Counted from the stretch's first letter, positions 19,035-27,635 are shown. The stretch is 64,000 nucleotides of DNA from Terricaulis silvestris (GCF_009792355.1 NZ_CP047045.1:3312501-3376500); one strand, 5' to 3'. Numbers and translations are program-made. Notes: generated from the sequence alone by a model not told the origin.

Positions 19035-19301
19035 TCAGTTTGTCGTCGATGGGTTGGCGATCGACGAGCTGCTTGGCAGCAGTGGCTTCGTAGTCCCGGC
19101 GCGATAGCGACTTTGCGCTAGCACGCCCTGCGAGCCGCTGCCTTCTGGCGGCGCGGCTTCGACCACGACCGGCGTCATTTGCCGATCACGGTTCGCCTCG
19201 GTCGCTTCCCCGAAGGACGGTGCGCCGCTGTTATCGATCGGGTGCGTGCAGGCTGCGCCGAGAGCGGCAGCGGCGAGAGCGGCGAACAAGCTATACTTCA
19301 T
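19035..19301 (-). CDS. Small lipoprotein in the CpaD position
   Basis: 88 residues. Lipoprotein signal MKYSLFAALAAAALGAAC (lipobox GAAC), then THPIDNSGAPSFGEATEANRDRQM and a C-terminal SRYRAGTTKPL. It lies between the secretin gene, whose stop it overlaps by 4 bases, and tadG, where other alphaproteobacteria encode the lipoprotein CpaD. The FGEAT-ANR-Q segment and the YR-GT near the end resemble the C-terminal part of CpaD-type proteins. The usual N-terminal body is missing. It is either a minimal CpaD or a distinct small secretin-associated lipoprotein. Confidence 0.7.
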   Translation of the reverse strand: MKYSLFAALAAAALGAACTHPIDNSGAPSFGEATEANRDRQMTPVVVEAAPPEGSGSQGVLAQSRYRAGTTKPLLPSSSSIANPSTTN

Positions 19302-20686
19302 TGGACCACGTACCCCACATCTTGATCGAAGCGACCGACGATTTGGTTTTGCGTTTGCGCGTTCGCGTTGATCGCTTGCGTCCGCGACGGCGCTTCCACT
19401 TGGCCGCCCCAGAAGAGCTGGAACTGGCTCGGTGCGTTGAAGAGGTCGGTCGGTGTCACCAGGCGATCGAGCGTCGTCGGATGAGCTCGATGCGCAGTGA
19501 CGATGATGACGACTTCAGTTTCTTGGCGCTCGAAGCGCGTAGAGCGGAACAGCGCGCCGAGGATCGGCATGCGTGACACACCCGGCAGGCCGCTTACGCT
19601 GTCGGTGAAGTCGCGGCGGATCAGGCCGGCAATGGCGAAGCTTTGGCCGTCGCGGAGTTCAACCGTGGTTTGGGCGCGGCGTGTCGTGATCGCCGGAATG
19701 TCGGTGCCGTTCAAGCGTATGCCGTTGTTGCGGTCGAGCGCGCTGACTTCCGGGGCGACGTGCAAGTTGATGGTGTCGCCGACGACCGTCGGCGTGAACG
19801 CGACGGAGACGCCGAATTGTTTGAACTCGATGGTGATGCGGCGGCTGTCCTCATCGTCGTCCGCGGCCACCGGGATTGGGAATTCACCGCCAGCAAAGAA
19901 GTTCGCGGTCTCACCGGAGAGAGCGACCAAGGTCGGACGCGCCAGCGTTGTCACCACGCCGCGGCGCTCAAGCGCGTCGAGGACGGCGTCGATCGTGTAG
20001 TCGCCGCTCACCACGCTGCCTGCGAGCAGGCCGAACGCGTCTGGATTGATAACGCCCGAAAGCAATTGCGCTGCATCGGCGCCATTCTGCCACAACACGT
20101 TGGTGGAAAGGCCCATTGCGGTGAGTTCATTGCGCTGCACCTCAGAGACCCGCACCTCAAGCATGACTTGTTCCGCGGCGCTGATCGTCATCGAATTCAC
20201 CACGCGGTCGGCCGCGAAACGCTGCGCGATCAAGGTCGCGCGGTCGGCGGCGGCGGACGAAGACACAGCGCCCGAAAGCACCAGGCCGTCGCCGGCGAGA
20301 CGAACTTCGACCTCTTCATCCGGCATCACATCGTGCAACGTCCGGCGCAGACCGAGCGCGTCAACGCCGACTTGGACCGTGTAGGTCGCCAGCGGAACGG
20401 CGCGCTCGCCGCGTTCCATGATCGTGAGCGACGAGGTGCCGGCCTCCTTGCCGAGCAAGTAGATGGAGCGATCCGTCAGCGCGATGACGTCAGCCACCTC
20501 GGAGTTGCCGAGATAGACACGGCCGACCGGACGGTCGAAGCGCAGGATCTGAGCGCCCCCAACAGGAAGGCCGATGCCGCCCGTGTGCGAGGCGTCTTCG
20601 TGGCCAGTGCGCGATTGCGCCATGGCGGGAGTCTGAACACCAAGCCCGAGGATCAGGGCGGTGGCGACGATGAAAGCGGCGCGCAT
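19298..20686 (-). CDS. cpaC: Tad pilus outer-membrane secretin CpaC/RcpA
   Basis: 462 residues from the ATG at 20686, which begins a proper signal peptide (MRAAFIVATALILGLGVQTPAMAQ). The open frame upstream is an overlap with cpaB. There is a pilus-secretin N-terminal domain with VGRVYLGNSEVADVIALTDRSIYLLGKEAGTSSL, BON-like middle VRLAGDGLVLSGAVSS, then the secretin core with ALERRGVVTTLARPTLVALSGETANFFAGGEFPIPV and GLPGVSRMPILGALFRS. It forms the outer-membrane channel for the Flp pilus. Confidence 0.95.
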   Translation of the reverse strand: MRAAFIVATALILGLGVQTPAMAQSRTGHEDASHTGGIGLPVGGAQILRFDRPVGRVYLGNSEVADVIALTDRSIYLLGKEAGTSSLTIMERGERAVPLATYTVQVGVDALGLRRTLHDVMPDEEVEVRLAGDGLVLSGAVSSSAAADRATLIAQRFAADRVVNSMTISAAEQVMLEVRVSEVQRNELTAMGLSTNVLWQNGADAAQLLSGVINPDAFGLLAGSVVSGDYTIDAVLDALERRGVVTTLARPTLVALSGETANFFAGGEFPIPVAADDDEDSRRITIEFKQFGVSVAFTPTVVGDTINLHVAPEVSALDRNNGIRLNGTDIPAITTRRAQTTVELRDGQSFAIAGLIRRDFTDSVSGLPGVSRMPILGALFRSTRFERQETEVVIIVTAHRAHPTTLDRLVTPTDLFNAPSQFQLFWGGQVEAPSRTQAINANAQTQNQIVGRFDQDVGYVVQ

Positions 20687-20705
20687 TGCTGGTTCGCTCC
20701 GAGGG

Positions 20706-21548
20706 CTATTCGCTGGTGACAGAGGCGCGGTTCGACGTTGAACCGCGGATGATTTCGATGGACGGACCGGCCGGCGCGGACGCGGCCCGGGTACGGACTG
20801 GGCGAGGCGCCGTGGTGAGTGTGGCGCGTTCGGCTTCCGCACGCAGATCTTGGATACGGATGGTGGTGACGGGCGCGCGGTTGGCCTGGCCGATTTCGTC
20901 GGGGCGGCGCAGCGCGAGCGTGAGCGTGCCGATCTGTCCTGCAAGCGCGACCTTCTGGCCACCTTCAGGCGTCACTTCGATGGTGACGGCGCGGGCGACC
21001 TGCGGGTCGTTGCTGCTTTCGCTGGCGCTTTGATCGATCGCGAGCACCCGCACATTTGCAATCAGCAGATCGGTGCGCATGGTCGCGCTGTTGTTGCCCT
21101 GCCCTTCTTCGCGGGTGAGCAGCACGTCCACGGAATCGCCCGGCAGAACAAAGCCTGCGACGCCGACAACGTCGTTGACGCGAATGGCGACGGCGCGGTG
21201 GCCTTCGGCAATCGTGGCGGAAAGGGTGGCGCGGCCGCCGGCGCCGGAAATGCGCGAGGCCAGCACCGGCTCATTCGGCTCGATCGTGCGCAAGGCCACG
21301 TGGGTTTCGCCGGTGAGTTGCTGAATTTCGGTGAAAGCGCCCGGGGGCGTCGCGCCGGCGGGCCACGCTTGCAGGCGAAGCATGTCGGGCGTGAGCGTCT
21401 GGCCCAGCGCAATGGCGCGATCGGCAACGACCACTCGGGTCGCGTTGTTAGCCGCGGTGCGAGCGTTCTGCAGGTTGAGAATGCCGAACGTTGCAACGCC
21501 GCCGAGGAGGATCGCGATCGCAAGAACGATGAGGCCGAGTCTGCGCAT
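20706..21548 (-). CDS. cpaB: Flp pilus assembly protein CpaB/RcpC
   Basis: 280 residues. One N-terminal membrane helix, then a SAF/RcpC domain: VVVADRAIALGQTLTPDMLRLQAWP, IEPNEPVLASRISGAGGRATLSATIAEGHRAVAIRVNDVVGVAGFVLPGDSVDVLLT. CpaB links the secretin to the cell envelope. It lies 80 bases after flp, with a hairpin between, and 19 bases before cpaC. Confidence 0.93.
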   Translation of the reverse strand: MRRLGLIVLAIAILLGGVATFGILNLQNARTAANNATRVVVADRAIALGQTLTPDMLRLQAWPAGATPPGAFTEIQQLTGETHVALRTIEPNEPVLASRISGAGGRATLSATIAEGHRAVAIRVNDVVGVAGFVLPGDSVDVLLTREEGQGNNSATMRTDLLIANVRVLAIDQSASESSNDPQVARAVTIEVTPEGGQKVALAGQIGTLTLALRRPDEIGQANRAPVTTIRIQDLRAEAERATLTTAPRPVRTRAASAPAGPSIEIIRGSTSNRASVTSE

Positions 21549-21578
21549 GAGCGTTAATTCCGTGTCCCGGTTTGAGAC

Positions 21579-21610
21579 TGTGGGGCGGCCGCGTCAGCGC
21601 CCGCCCCACG
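21579..21610 (-). promoter_or_regulatory. Strong hairpin between flp and cpaB
   Basis: GTGGGGCGG (21580-21588) and CCGCCCCAC (21601-21609) form a perfect 9-bp GC-rich stem with a 12-base loop, 20 bases past the flp stop. No T-tract follows on the minus strand, so it is better read as an attenuator or a 3' stabiliser of the pilin message than as a complete terminator. Such an element would let pilin be made in excess over the assembly proteins. Confidence 0.55.
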
Positions 21611-21628
21611 AGTTGCAAGACGAAAGCC

Positions 21629-21823
21629 TTAGCAGGTGGCGCCGACGGCGGTGCACAAGCTGGTCCACTGGGTTTGGGCCCAACCGCCAATCCCAAAGAC
21701 GGCCGCGACGACCAGAACGGTGATGAGGCCGATGAGCAGCGAGTACTCGACCAGCGTCGCGCCCGATTCGTTGCGCTTGAAGCTGTTGAGGGCGACTTGC
21801 GCCTTCACGATAAGTTTGTTCAT
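21629..21823 (-). CDS. flp: Flp-type major pilin
   Basis: 64 residues. A 21-residue basic leader ends at NESG/ATLVEYSLLIGLITVLVVAAVFGIGG. Cleavage after Gly21 leaves Glu at +5 and Tyr at +6, the Flp hallmark, followed by one hydrophobic helix and a short tail with two cysteines (SLCTAVGATC). An SD-like GAGGAAACC precedes the ATG. It is the first gene of the pilus operon and the structural subunit. Confidence 0.95.
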   Translation of the reverse strand: MNKLIVKAQVALNSFKRNESGATLVEYSLLIGLITVLVVAAVFGIGGWAQTQWTSLCTAVGATC

Positions 21824-22173
21824 GGTTTCCTCTGACAGTCAGATGTGAACGGCGAAATTGCCGGGGGCGTAATTCCGCCCACACACAATGGTCTAACTGA
21901 GCGCGTCAGGCGTGCTGTCACAGAGCGCCGCTCTGCTTTCTTCTTTCTCGATATCGCGCCGCAGCCTCACGCGCCTTGCGTTTCAAGGCGTGTGGTCCGT
22001 CGTTTGCATGCAGGGAACTGCCACGCAGCGGTGGAAAGCGGTGATGGTTGCGGTGGGTTTGGTCGCAACGAGCGTTGGTCAAACACGCTTGATCGGCGAG
22101 AAGCCGCGGCCATGGCTCTTTTACAACCCTAAGCAGCTCAGCTAATCGCGCGTTCGCTCTCGGAGAGATTATT
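21824..22173. other. Intergenic region upstream of the pilus operon
   Basis: 350 bases between flp (minus) and the next plus-strand gene. It must hold the flp promoter and probably that of the plus-strand gene. A short inverted repeat around GGCGAAATTGCCGG is visible near 21852-21866. Short frames on both strands lack an SD and protein-like composition. I see no confident promoter boxes. Confidence 0.4.
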
Positions 22174-23274
22174 TTGGCCCTCGTCGATGCAAATCTCGCC
22201 CAATGGGAGGGTAAAGGGTGGCGCTGCCCCGTCTGCCGTCGCGCCACGCGCGCACGCGACGGACTTTTGTCGCTTCCCAACAATCCTTTGATCGTTGCGG
22301 CGGTGCAGGCGCTTTGTGCAGGCGGACCCCACGCGCGCGCGTCCGAGAGCGGTTGGCGCAAGGATAAATCCGGCGCGCCCTACTACGATTTCTGGAGCGG
22401 ATCCGGCGGGCGGATCAAAGTCTGGACGGCTTCGGATGACAACGGCGCCGCCTGGAGCGATGTGGCCTCGTACTCTGCGTTGAGTATCGACGTAGCGATC
22501 ACGTTGCTGTCGGCGCTCGCGTGCGATTCCCTCCGCGCTTCGACCTGCGCGCCGCGGCGCGACGCCGTTTGGCTCGGCGGCTCGGCGGTCATGTACGCAA
22601 AACACTATAAGCGCTACGGCGCCGAACGTCTCGAATTCGCACAGTCTGTGGACGTGGAAATCGAGCGCTTGCTGCGCCTTCGGTTCGACGTTCTGAGCTA
22701 CCCTGGATTCGATCCCGTCAGCCGAACCTGGAAACGGGATGGCATCACGCGTTTTGGCGTCAGTCTGTTCGATCTCGACGAGGATCAGCCGCCGGTCGCC
22801 AACGACACCTGTGCTGGCGCAATGCCGCTGCGCCTCGGGGCCTGGGCTGATCATTGGCTGAACGCATCCGGGCCCATGTGGGTCGGTTCCCTGCCCGACG
22901 CGCTGCTCAAGCTCGATCACCGCAGCAGCCGCGGCGCCGACGTGCTGGCCAAGAAGCTTGGCCTCTTACTGACGCTAAGCTGGGGCGCGTCGCGCAACAA
23001 AAAGCATCAGGATTTCGAGATCAGATCGCTGCTGCGCCGATTGGGCGAGTTGCGATCGCCGGGTGGAATCGACGCGCATTATGGCGGCCGGTTGGCGGAT
23101 CGGTTTGAGGAAGCGATGCTTCGTCTCAGCGAAGCCGGCCTCTTTCAGCACCACCTCCACGCGGTCGACGCCCAGGCGCGTCGGGCGGAAGGACGTCAGT
23201 GGTTCGAGGAATGGCTTGGCGCGAAGTTGACAGTCCAGAGACCCTCCTTCTTGACGCGCGTCGAGCAAATCTAA
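22174..23274 (+). CDS. Unknown protein, possibly replication-initiator-like
   Basis: 366 residues from a TTG at 22174 with GGAGAG six bases upstream. The N-terminus has a short CPVC zinc-ribbon-like motif (GWRCPVCRR), followed by a basic/aromatic stretch. The C-terminal half (GPMWVGSLPDALLKLDHR, then a helical segment and SLLRRLGELRSPG) resembles winged-helix parts of plasmid-type replication or partner DNA-binding proteins, but this is by eye only. Phased CAGGGA repeats lie 580 bases downstream, which fits a Rep/iteron arrangement. No family assignment is claimed. Confidence 0.6.
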   Translation: MALVDANLAQWEGKGWRCPVCRRATRARDGLLSLPNNPLIVAAVQALCAGGPHARASESGWRKDKSGAPYYDFWSGSGGRIKVWTASDDNGAAWSDVASYSALSIDVAITLLSALACDSLRASTCAPRRDAVWLGGSAVMYAKHYKRYGAERLEFAQSVDVEIERLLRLRFDVLSYPGFDPVSRTWKRDGITRFGVSLFDLDEDQPPVANDTCAGAMPLRLGAWADHWLNASGPMWVGSLPDALLKLDHRSSRGADVLAKKLGLLLTLSWGASRNKKHQDFEIRSLLRRLGELRSPGGIDAHYGGRLADRFEEAMLRLSEAGLFQHHLHAVDAQARRAEGRQWFEEWLGAKLTVQRPSFLTRVEQI

Positions 23275-23727
23275 TGGCGGCAGCGCAGTGTCACGATGAG
23301 CGTCTGCTTCTGTCATCCGCTTAACTATCAGAGCACGTCCGCTGATGCGCCCGAAGCGGTCGTCCGATTGTGCGAGTATCCGCTGGACTTCGCTGCGGAA
23401 GGGATCGGGCATGGCCCCGATGAACGAGGCCATGTCGCACCGCAACAACGCATCGCGCTGACTTAGCGCGCCGCCCCACGCCTGGGCCGCGCACCCCCGC
23501 TTTGCCGGGGCTTGCGGTCGTACCGGCGATCAGCCGGCGAAGCAGCGGCGAGAGAGACCCTCGCTGAAAGACGCTAGATGGCGGGCTTTCACTCGGCGTC
23601 TCTGACCACCCGTTGCGTGGAATAGCGCCGCGAAGTCCGCCGCTTACGGGGCGCCCACGCCAACGCCGTGGCGCGGTGAAATATGGTTGGTGGTGTGGAC
23701 AGTCACGAGTGAACCCGTATCTGGTCG

Positions 23728-23751
23728 AATTCCCTGATAAACAGGGAATTT
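23728..23751. repeat. Perfect inverted repeat AATTCCCTG/CAGGGAATT
   Basis: AATTCCCTG (23728-23736), five-base loop, CAGGGAATT (23742-23750). The right arm is the same word that recurs at 23851, 23872 and 23893. A 9-bp perfect palindrome of the repeat word suggests a dimeric protein binding site or a transcription stop. Confidence 0.6.
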
Positions 23752-23846
23752 AGCGAGCAAATGCAGGATATTCGGCAGTTGTGGCGCCAGCAGCGAGTCA
23801 AAGGCCCTGAAATGTCCGGCTAAAACGGCAGCGAAGCACGCAATTC

Positions 23847-23899
23847 AAAACAGGGAATTTCTGCGCGCAAACAGGGAAGCTGCGCCGCAAAACAGGGAT
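23847..23899 (+). repeat. Three CAGGGA direct repeats at 21-bp spacing (iteron-like)
   Basis: The word AAACAGGGA starts its CAGGGA core at 23851, 23872 and 23893, exactly 21 bp apart (two helical turns). The spacers are similar too (CTGCGCGC and GCTGCGCCGC). A fourth core is the right arm of the palindrome at 23742. Phasing of this kind is typical of iterons or multi-site operators. Confidence 0.6.
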
Positions 23900-24165
23900 C
23901 GCTTTTTTCCCCGCGTGACCCCCTCTCGCGAGGGTCGAGGGCGTTGACAGATTCCAGGACTTGAGCATGCTTGGTCCGTCATAGGCGGAACCCGACTTGG
24001 CGGCATGGCCGCTCATGTCGCCGTCGTGAAGCAGCTCCGGCGCATGGCCGTCGGCCTGCTTGAAAAGACCCATTCCAACCCATGGCGGAAGGCGTGGCTT
24101 TCGGATTGATCCGGAGCTCGCGCGCCTTTGTTTGTGCCCAGCTCCGCCTAAAGGAGCTTTGGGTT

Positions 24166-25479
24166 TTGACGATACTTGCAATCCTCAACCAGCCGGTTGA
24201 GGCGATGCGCCCGCGTTCGACCAACACGCGCACGCACACCGCTAAACAGATCGCGCAGATCGCAGAGTCGATCCGGCGATTCAAATTCACGGTCCCCATC
24301 CTAGTGGACGATGAGAATGGCGTGATCGCCGGGCATGGGCGCTTGGCCGCCGCCAAATCGCTTGGCATCGCAGAGGTCCCAACCATCCGCCTGTCAGGAA
24401 TGAGCGAGGCCGAGATCCGCGCATACGCCATTGCTGATAATCGGATCGCGGAACGGGCCGGTTGGGATCGCGCCCTGCTGGCGCAGGAATTTCGCTATCT
24501 CGCCGAACTGGAAATCGATTTTGATTTGACCATCACGGGCTTCGAAACGGCCGAGATCGATATTCTGATCGAAGAACTCAACGCTGCGCCGCCTGGCGAA
24601 GATGACATTCCTGGGCCGGCCGCAACCGCCGTGACGCGGCTTGGCGATGTTTGGCAAATTGGCTCTCACCGGCTCATTTGTGGTGACTCAACTCAAGCCG
24701 AGACCTATGCGCGCCTACTCGGCGAAGACCGCGCCGACGCAGTCTTCACCGATGTGCCGTACAACGTGAAGGTCGATGGCCACGTTTGCGGCGGCGGCGC
24801 CATCAAGCATCGTGAATTTGCAATGGCTTCGGGCGAAATGTCCGAAACGCAATTCACCACATTCTTGACTGATGTGTTCAAGCATTTGGCCGCGTACTCA
24901 AAGGCCGGCTCGTTGCACTACCAATGCATCGATTGGCGCCACGTCGGTGAAATGCTGACCGCCGGCAAGGCCGCCTACGGCGAACTCAAGAACATCTGCA
25001 CTTGGGTCAAGACCAATGCCGGCATGGGATCGCTCTATCGAAGCCAGCACGAGTTTGTATTGGTCTTCAAATCTGGTGATGAAGCGCACACTAACAATAT
25101 TCAGCTGGGCCGCTTCGGCCGCAACCGCAGCAATGTCTGGAATTACGCGGGTGTAAATTCATTCGGCGCTGCGCGCCAAGATTTGAGTTTGCACCCTACC
25201 TGCAAGCCGGTGGCGCTGGTCGCTGACGCCATCCGTGATTGCACGCAGCGCCAAGGCTTGGTCCTAGATGCTTTCGCGGGCTCGGGCACAACACTTGTCG
25301 CGGCCGAAAAGACCGGCCGGCGCTGCGCCGCCATAGAACTCGATCCGCTCTATTGCGATGTCATCCTGGCGCGGATGCAGAAACTCTTTGGGCTCCAGGC
25401 GCACCTGCAGGCGACCGGCGAGGAATTCTTCGCTGTCCAGGCAAAGCGGGCCGCCGCGTCTGAGGAGGTCCACCCGTGA
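24166..25479 (+). CDS. ParB-domain DNA methyltransferase (N4/N6, beta class)
   Basis: 437 residues from a TTG at 24166 with a perfect AAGGAG nine bases upstream. Reading from 24082 adds a non-conserved leader. Residues about 12-110 form a ParB/Srx-like domain (TRTHTAKQIAQIAESIRRF, NGVIAGHGRLAAAKSLG). Residues about 158-405 are a class-beta methyltransferase with catalytic motif IV DVPY at 196-199 and the SAM-binding FAGSGTT at 370-376. Motif IV is normally DPPY or NPPY. This family is common in alphaproteobacterial prophages and islands together with DUF5681 proteins, as here. It is an orphan methylase without a restriction gene. Confidence 0.9.
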   Translation: MTILAILNQPVEAMRPRSTNTRTHTAKQIAQIAESIRRFKFTVPILVDDENGVIAGHGRLAAAKSLGIAEVPTIRLSGMSEAEIRAYAIADNRIAERAGWDRALLAQEFRYLAELEIDFDLTITGFETAEIDILIEELNAAPPGEDDIPGPAATAVTRLGDVWQIGSHRLICGDSTQAETYARLLGEDRADAVFTDVPYNVKVDGHVCGGGAIKHREFAMASGEMSETQFTTFLTDVFKHLAAYSKAGSLHYQCIDWRHVGEMLTAGKAAYGELKNICTWVKTNAGMGSLYRSQHEFVLVFKSGDEAHTNNIQLGRFGRNRSNVWNYAGVNSFGAARQDLSLHPTCKPVALVADAIRDCTQRQGLVLDAFAGSGTTLVAAEKTGRRCAAIELDPLYCDVILARMQKLFGLQAHLQATGEEFFAVQAKRAAASEEVHP

Positions 25480-25967
25480 GCACCGATCGCGACTATGAGG
25501 TTGGCTATGGCCGCCCGCCAAAGACCAGCCAATTCAAAAAGGGCCGCTCGGGCAATCCAAGCGGCCGGCCCAAGACCAAAGGCGCAGTCGCTGTTGATCT
25601 CGAAGCGATGCTCAATGCGCCGGTCACAACAATTGATCCGACCGGCCGCACGCGGCGCATCTCGCGCAGCGAGGCGCTCCTCCGCAAGCAAGTTGACCGG
25701 GCGCTTGGCGGCGATCTGCGCGCGCTCTCCGCCGTCTTCAAGCAGCTCATTAAACATGACGCCCTGAAACTCGGCGAAGAGATTCATGACTACGGCGCCG
25801 TCGTTGTGCCCAAGGATATTCCGATGGATCTCGCTCGCATCCTGGTGCCCACGTTCGGCAAGCCGCCTTGGAGCACCAAGGAAATCGTCGAGGCGTCGAT
25901 CATCTGGGAGAAACAATCGCCTGCCGACGCCGCGCCCTTCATTGCCAAACGCAGAGGCAAACCATGA
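25476..25967 (+). CDS. DUF5681 domain protein
   Basis: 163 residues. The N-terminus YEVGYGRPPKTSQFKKGRSG followed by GNPSGRPKTKG is the DUF5681 signature, a basic, glycine/proline-rich motif. The remainder is helical. It starts within the stop of the methyltransferase (GTGA overlap). The partnership of ParB-methylase and DUF5681 recurs in phage and island DNA, often near terminase-like genes, but the biochemical role is unknown. Confidence 0.85.
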   Translation: MSTDRDYEVGYGRPPKTSQFKKGRSGNPSGRPKTKGAVAVDLEAMLNAPVTTIDPTGRTRRISRSEALLRKQVDRALGGDLRALSAVFKQLIKHDALKLGEEIHDYGAVVVPKDIPMDLARILVPTFGKPPWSTKEIVEASIIWEKQSPADAAPFIAKRRGKP

Positions 25968-26410
25968 GCAAAGCATCGCCCCATCGCCGACTATTGCCAC
26001 GCCGCGGACGCGCCCCCGGCGCTGCCGGGCATAAAGCCCTCGTGCAAAGAATCGCGCGTGAAAAGCGAATGGCAAAGATTGACGGCAAGAGCCAGCGCGT
26101 GACCACCGCCGATGCGCTTGTGCTTGTGCTCATCGCGCGCGCGGCCAAGGACGTCAAAGCCTATGAGATGCTGCAGGACCTGCGAGCCAAGCTTGGCGAC
26201 ACTCTCCTAGGCGGCGGCGGTTGTGTGCTCACTCCCGAACCACTGCCAGATGAAGAGTGGATCGCGCGCGAAATGGAGAAGAACAAGTCTCGGGAGCGCC
26301 CGGTGCTTCCGCACGAATTGGCCGAGCATGATGAAGCGGAAACGCAAGCAGCTGCTGAGGTCAGTCCCGAAGAGCAAGCATTCGGTGATCTGAAGTTCGG
26401 CGACCTCTGA
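25964..26410 (+). CDS. Unknown protein of the methylase module
   Basis: 148 residues from the ATG at 25964, overlapping the previous stop (ATGA). The first 20 residues are very basic (HRRLLPRRGRAPG), the middle is helical (TTADALVLVLIARAAKDVKAYEML) and the tail is acidic (EAETQAAAEVSPEEQAFGDL). The charge pattern suggests a nucleic-acid-associated accessory protein. I do not recognise the family. It is the third gene of the coupled trio 24166-26410. Confidence 0.7.
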   Translation: MSKASPHRRLLPRRGRAPGAAGHKALVQRIAREKRMAKIDGKSQRVTTADALVLVLIARAAKDVKAYEMLQDLRAKLGDTLLGGGGCVLTPEPLPDEEWIAREMEKNKSRERPVLPHELAEHDEAETQAAAEVSPEEQAFGDLKFGDL

Positions 26411-26438
26411 AGCGCTAGCCGCCCTCCTCGCAAGCGTC

Positions 26439-26642
26439 CTAATCCAGCAATGCGCTCGCCGTGGTCTTAAGCGCCTTCGCCAAGCGCTCCACGATCACGA
26501 TCGTGGGATTGCGCACTTGTCGTTCGATGCCTGAAATGTAAGTGCGGTCGAGACCGGAGGCGTCTGCCAAATCCTCCTGAGACCAGCCGCGCTCGCTCCG
26601 CTCGGCTTTCACGTTGCGCGCCAGTCGACCCCGGATATCCAT
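26439..26642 (-). CDS. Small Xre-family transcription regulator
   Basis: 67 residues, little more than one helix-turn-helix: LARNVKAERSERGWSQEDLADASGLDRTYISGIERQ, then NPTIVIVERLAKALKTTASALLD. The motif DRTYISGIER is the classic Xre recognition region. It is convergent with the methylase trio and divergent from the GIY-YIG gene, a position suited to an element-encoded repressor. Confidence 0.88.
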   Translation of the reverse strand: MDIRGRLARNVKAERSERGWSQEDLADASGLDRTYISGIERQVRNPTIVIVERLAKALKTTASALLD

Positions 26643-26801
26643 ATCCAGAGAGCGCCGCCTTGGAGACGATCAGACCACGGACGATGAGTCTCATTTTGCT
26701 TGACTGCCAGCGGCGGCGGAGCGTTGCTTGCGCATGCTGAATGTGACTTATCGTCTACAGCGCGAAAGATGCGGCATCGCATTCGCCCGGGCGGCGTGCG
26801 C

Positions 26802-27635
26802 ATGCCGCTAACGTTCAACCTGTTGCTGTCCAACGCTGGGCTCGACCCCAAAGAGGTGTCCTTGCTCCGCCATCAAGACGGGCGGGCGCGGCGCGGACGC
26901 TCAATCTATCAACTTTGGCGCGACGATCGCGCTGTCTTCGAAGACTACCAAAGCCGACAGCGCCGGGGCGTGAAGCTCAAATTCAACCGCCCGCTCTGGG
27001 CGAGCTTTGTGGCCGCGCCCAATGGCGAGACATTGTTCGCTGGCCTCTACCGCGTCGGCATCCCACACCCCAGCGAAACGGATTGGCAGGCGCCGCACTC
27101 GGGCGAGGTCGTGGCCGCTGGCGCAGATCACGTTTTTCCGTTCGAGCGTTTGAGCGCACTGAGCGAGTTCGTTGGCCTGCTCACCGTAGACTGGGGCGGC
27201 GGCACCCGCTCGTGGGTCCAACGCGCAGACCGGCGCGACAAGCCAGTGCTAGAATTGCGCTGTGCGCTCAAAGAACCGGACTTTCCAGGTTATGGAGCGT
27301 TCTTCGCGCAATTGTCGGACCTCGAAGCGATGCCGCCTTCATGGACCGTCGCGCTCAGCGCTAGTCGCGGGATCTATCTCCTCACCTGCCCGCGCACGGC
27401 AGAACAATATGTCGGAGCGGCTCTTGGCGCAGACGGTTTTCTCGGCCGCTGGCTGGCGTATGCGCGCTCAGGCCACGGCGGCAACGTTGGTTTGAAGATC
27501 CGCGACCCGAGCGACTATCGCGTTTCGATTTTGGAAGTCGCAGCATCGAGCGCCAGCACCGAGCACATCCTGGCGATGGAAGCGCTCTGGAAATCCAAGT
27601 TGCAAAGCCGCGAGATGGGCCTCAACCGTAATTGA
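26802..27635 (+). CDS. GIY-YIG-domain protein
   Basis: 277 residues from the ATG at 26802 (MPLTFNLLLSNAGLDP). The N-terminal 180 residues have the sequence style of a known uncharacterised family (LLRHQDGRARRGRSIYQLWRDD, WASFVAAPNGETLFAGLY). The C-terminal domain is GIY-YIG-like: GIYLL at 190-194, YVGAALGADGFLGRW at 203-217 including the catalytic-type Arg216, Glu260 and GLNRN at the end. It is probably a nuclease or nuclease-derived DNA-binding protein. The element context fits either defence or mobility. Confidence 0.8.
   Translation: MPLTFNLLLSNAGLDPKEVSLLRHQDGRARRGRSIYQLWRDDRAVFEDYQSRQRRGVKLKFNRPLWASFVAAPNGETLFAGLYRVGIPHPSETDWQAPHSGEVVAAGADHVFPFERLSALSEFVGLLTVDWGGGTRSWVQRADRRDKPVLELRCALKEPDFPGYGAFFAQLSDLEAMPPSWTVALSASRGIYLLTCPRTAEQYVGAALGADGFLGRWLAYARSGHGGNVGLKIRDPSDYRVSILEVAASSASTEHILAMEALWKSKLQSREMGLNRN

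Larger units (their letters stand above)
23275..24165. other. Non-coding stretch with phased repeats
   Basis: About 890 bases without a credible gene. The first 400 bases hold GC-rich hairpins (for example around 23494-23510). The second half holds CAGGGA repeats and a perfect inverted repeat, listed separately. Short frames here, such as one on the minus strand across 23798-24181, are low-complexity shadows without SD. From memory, similar CAGGGAATTT-rich segments occur beside mobile genes in other alphaproteobacteria, but I could not check this. Confidence 0.5.

Noticed and set aside
19643-20719. 358-codon plus-strand frame over the secretin gene
   Set aside because: Antisense to cpaC with no SD or domain features.
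22138-22920. 260-codon minus-strand frame
   Set aside because: Antisense to the 22174 gene, which has the better SD and protein-like composition.
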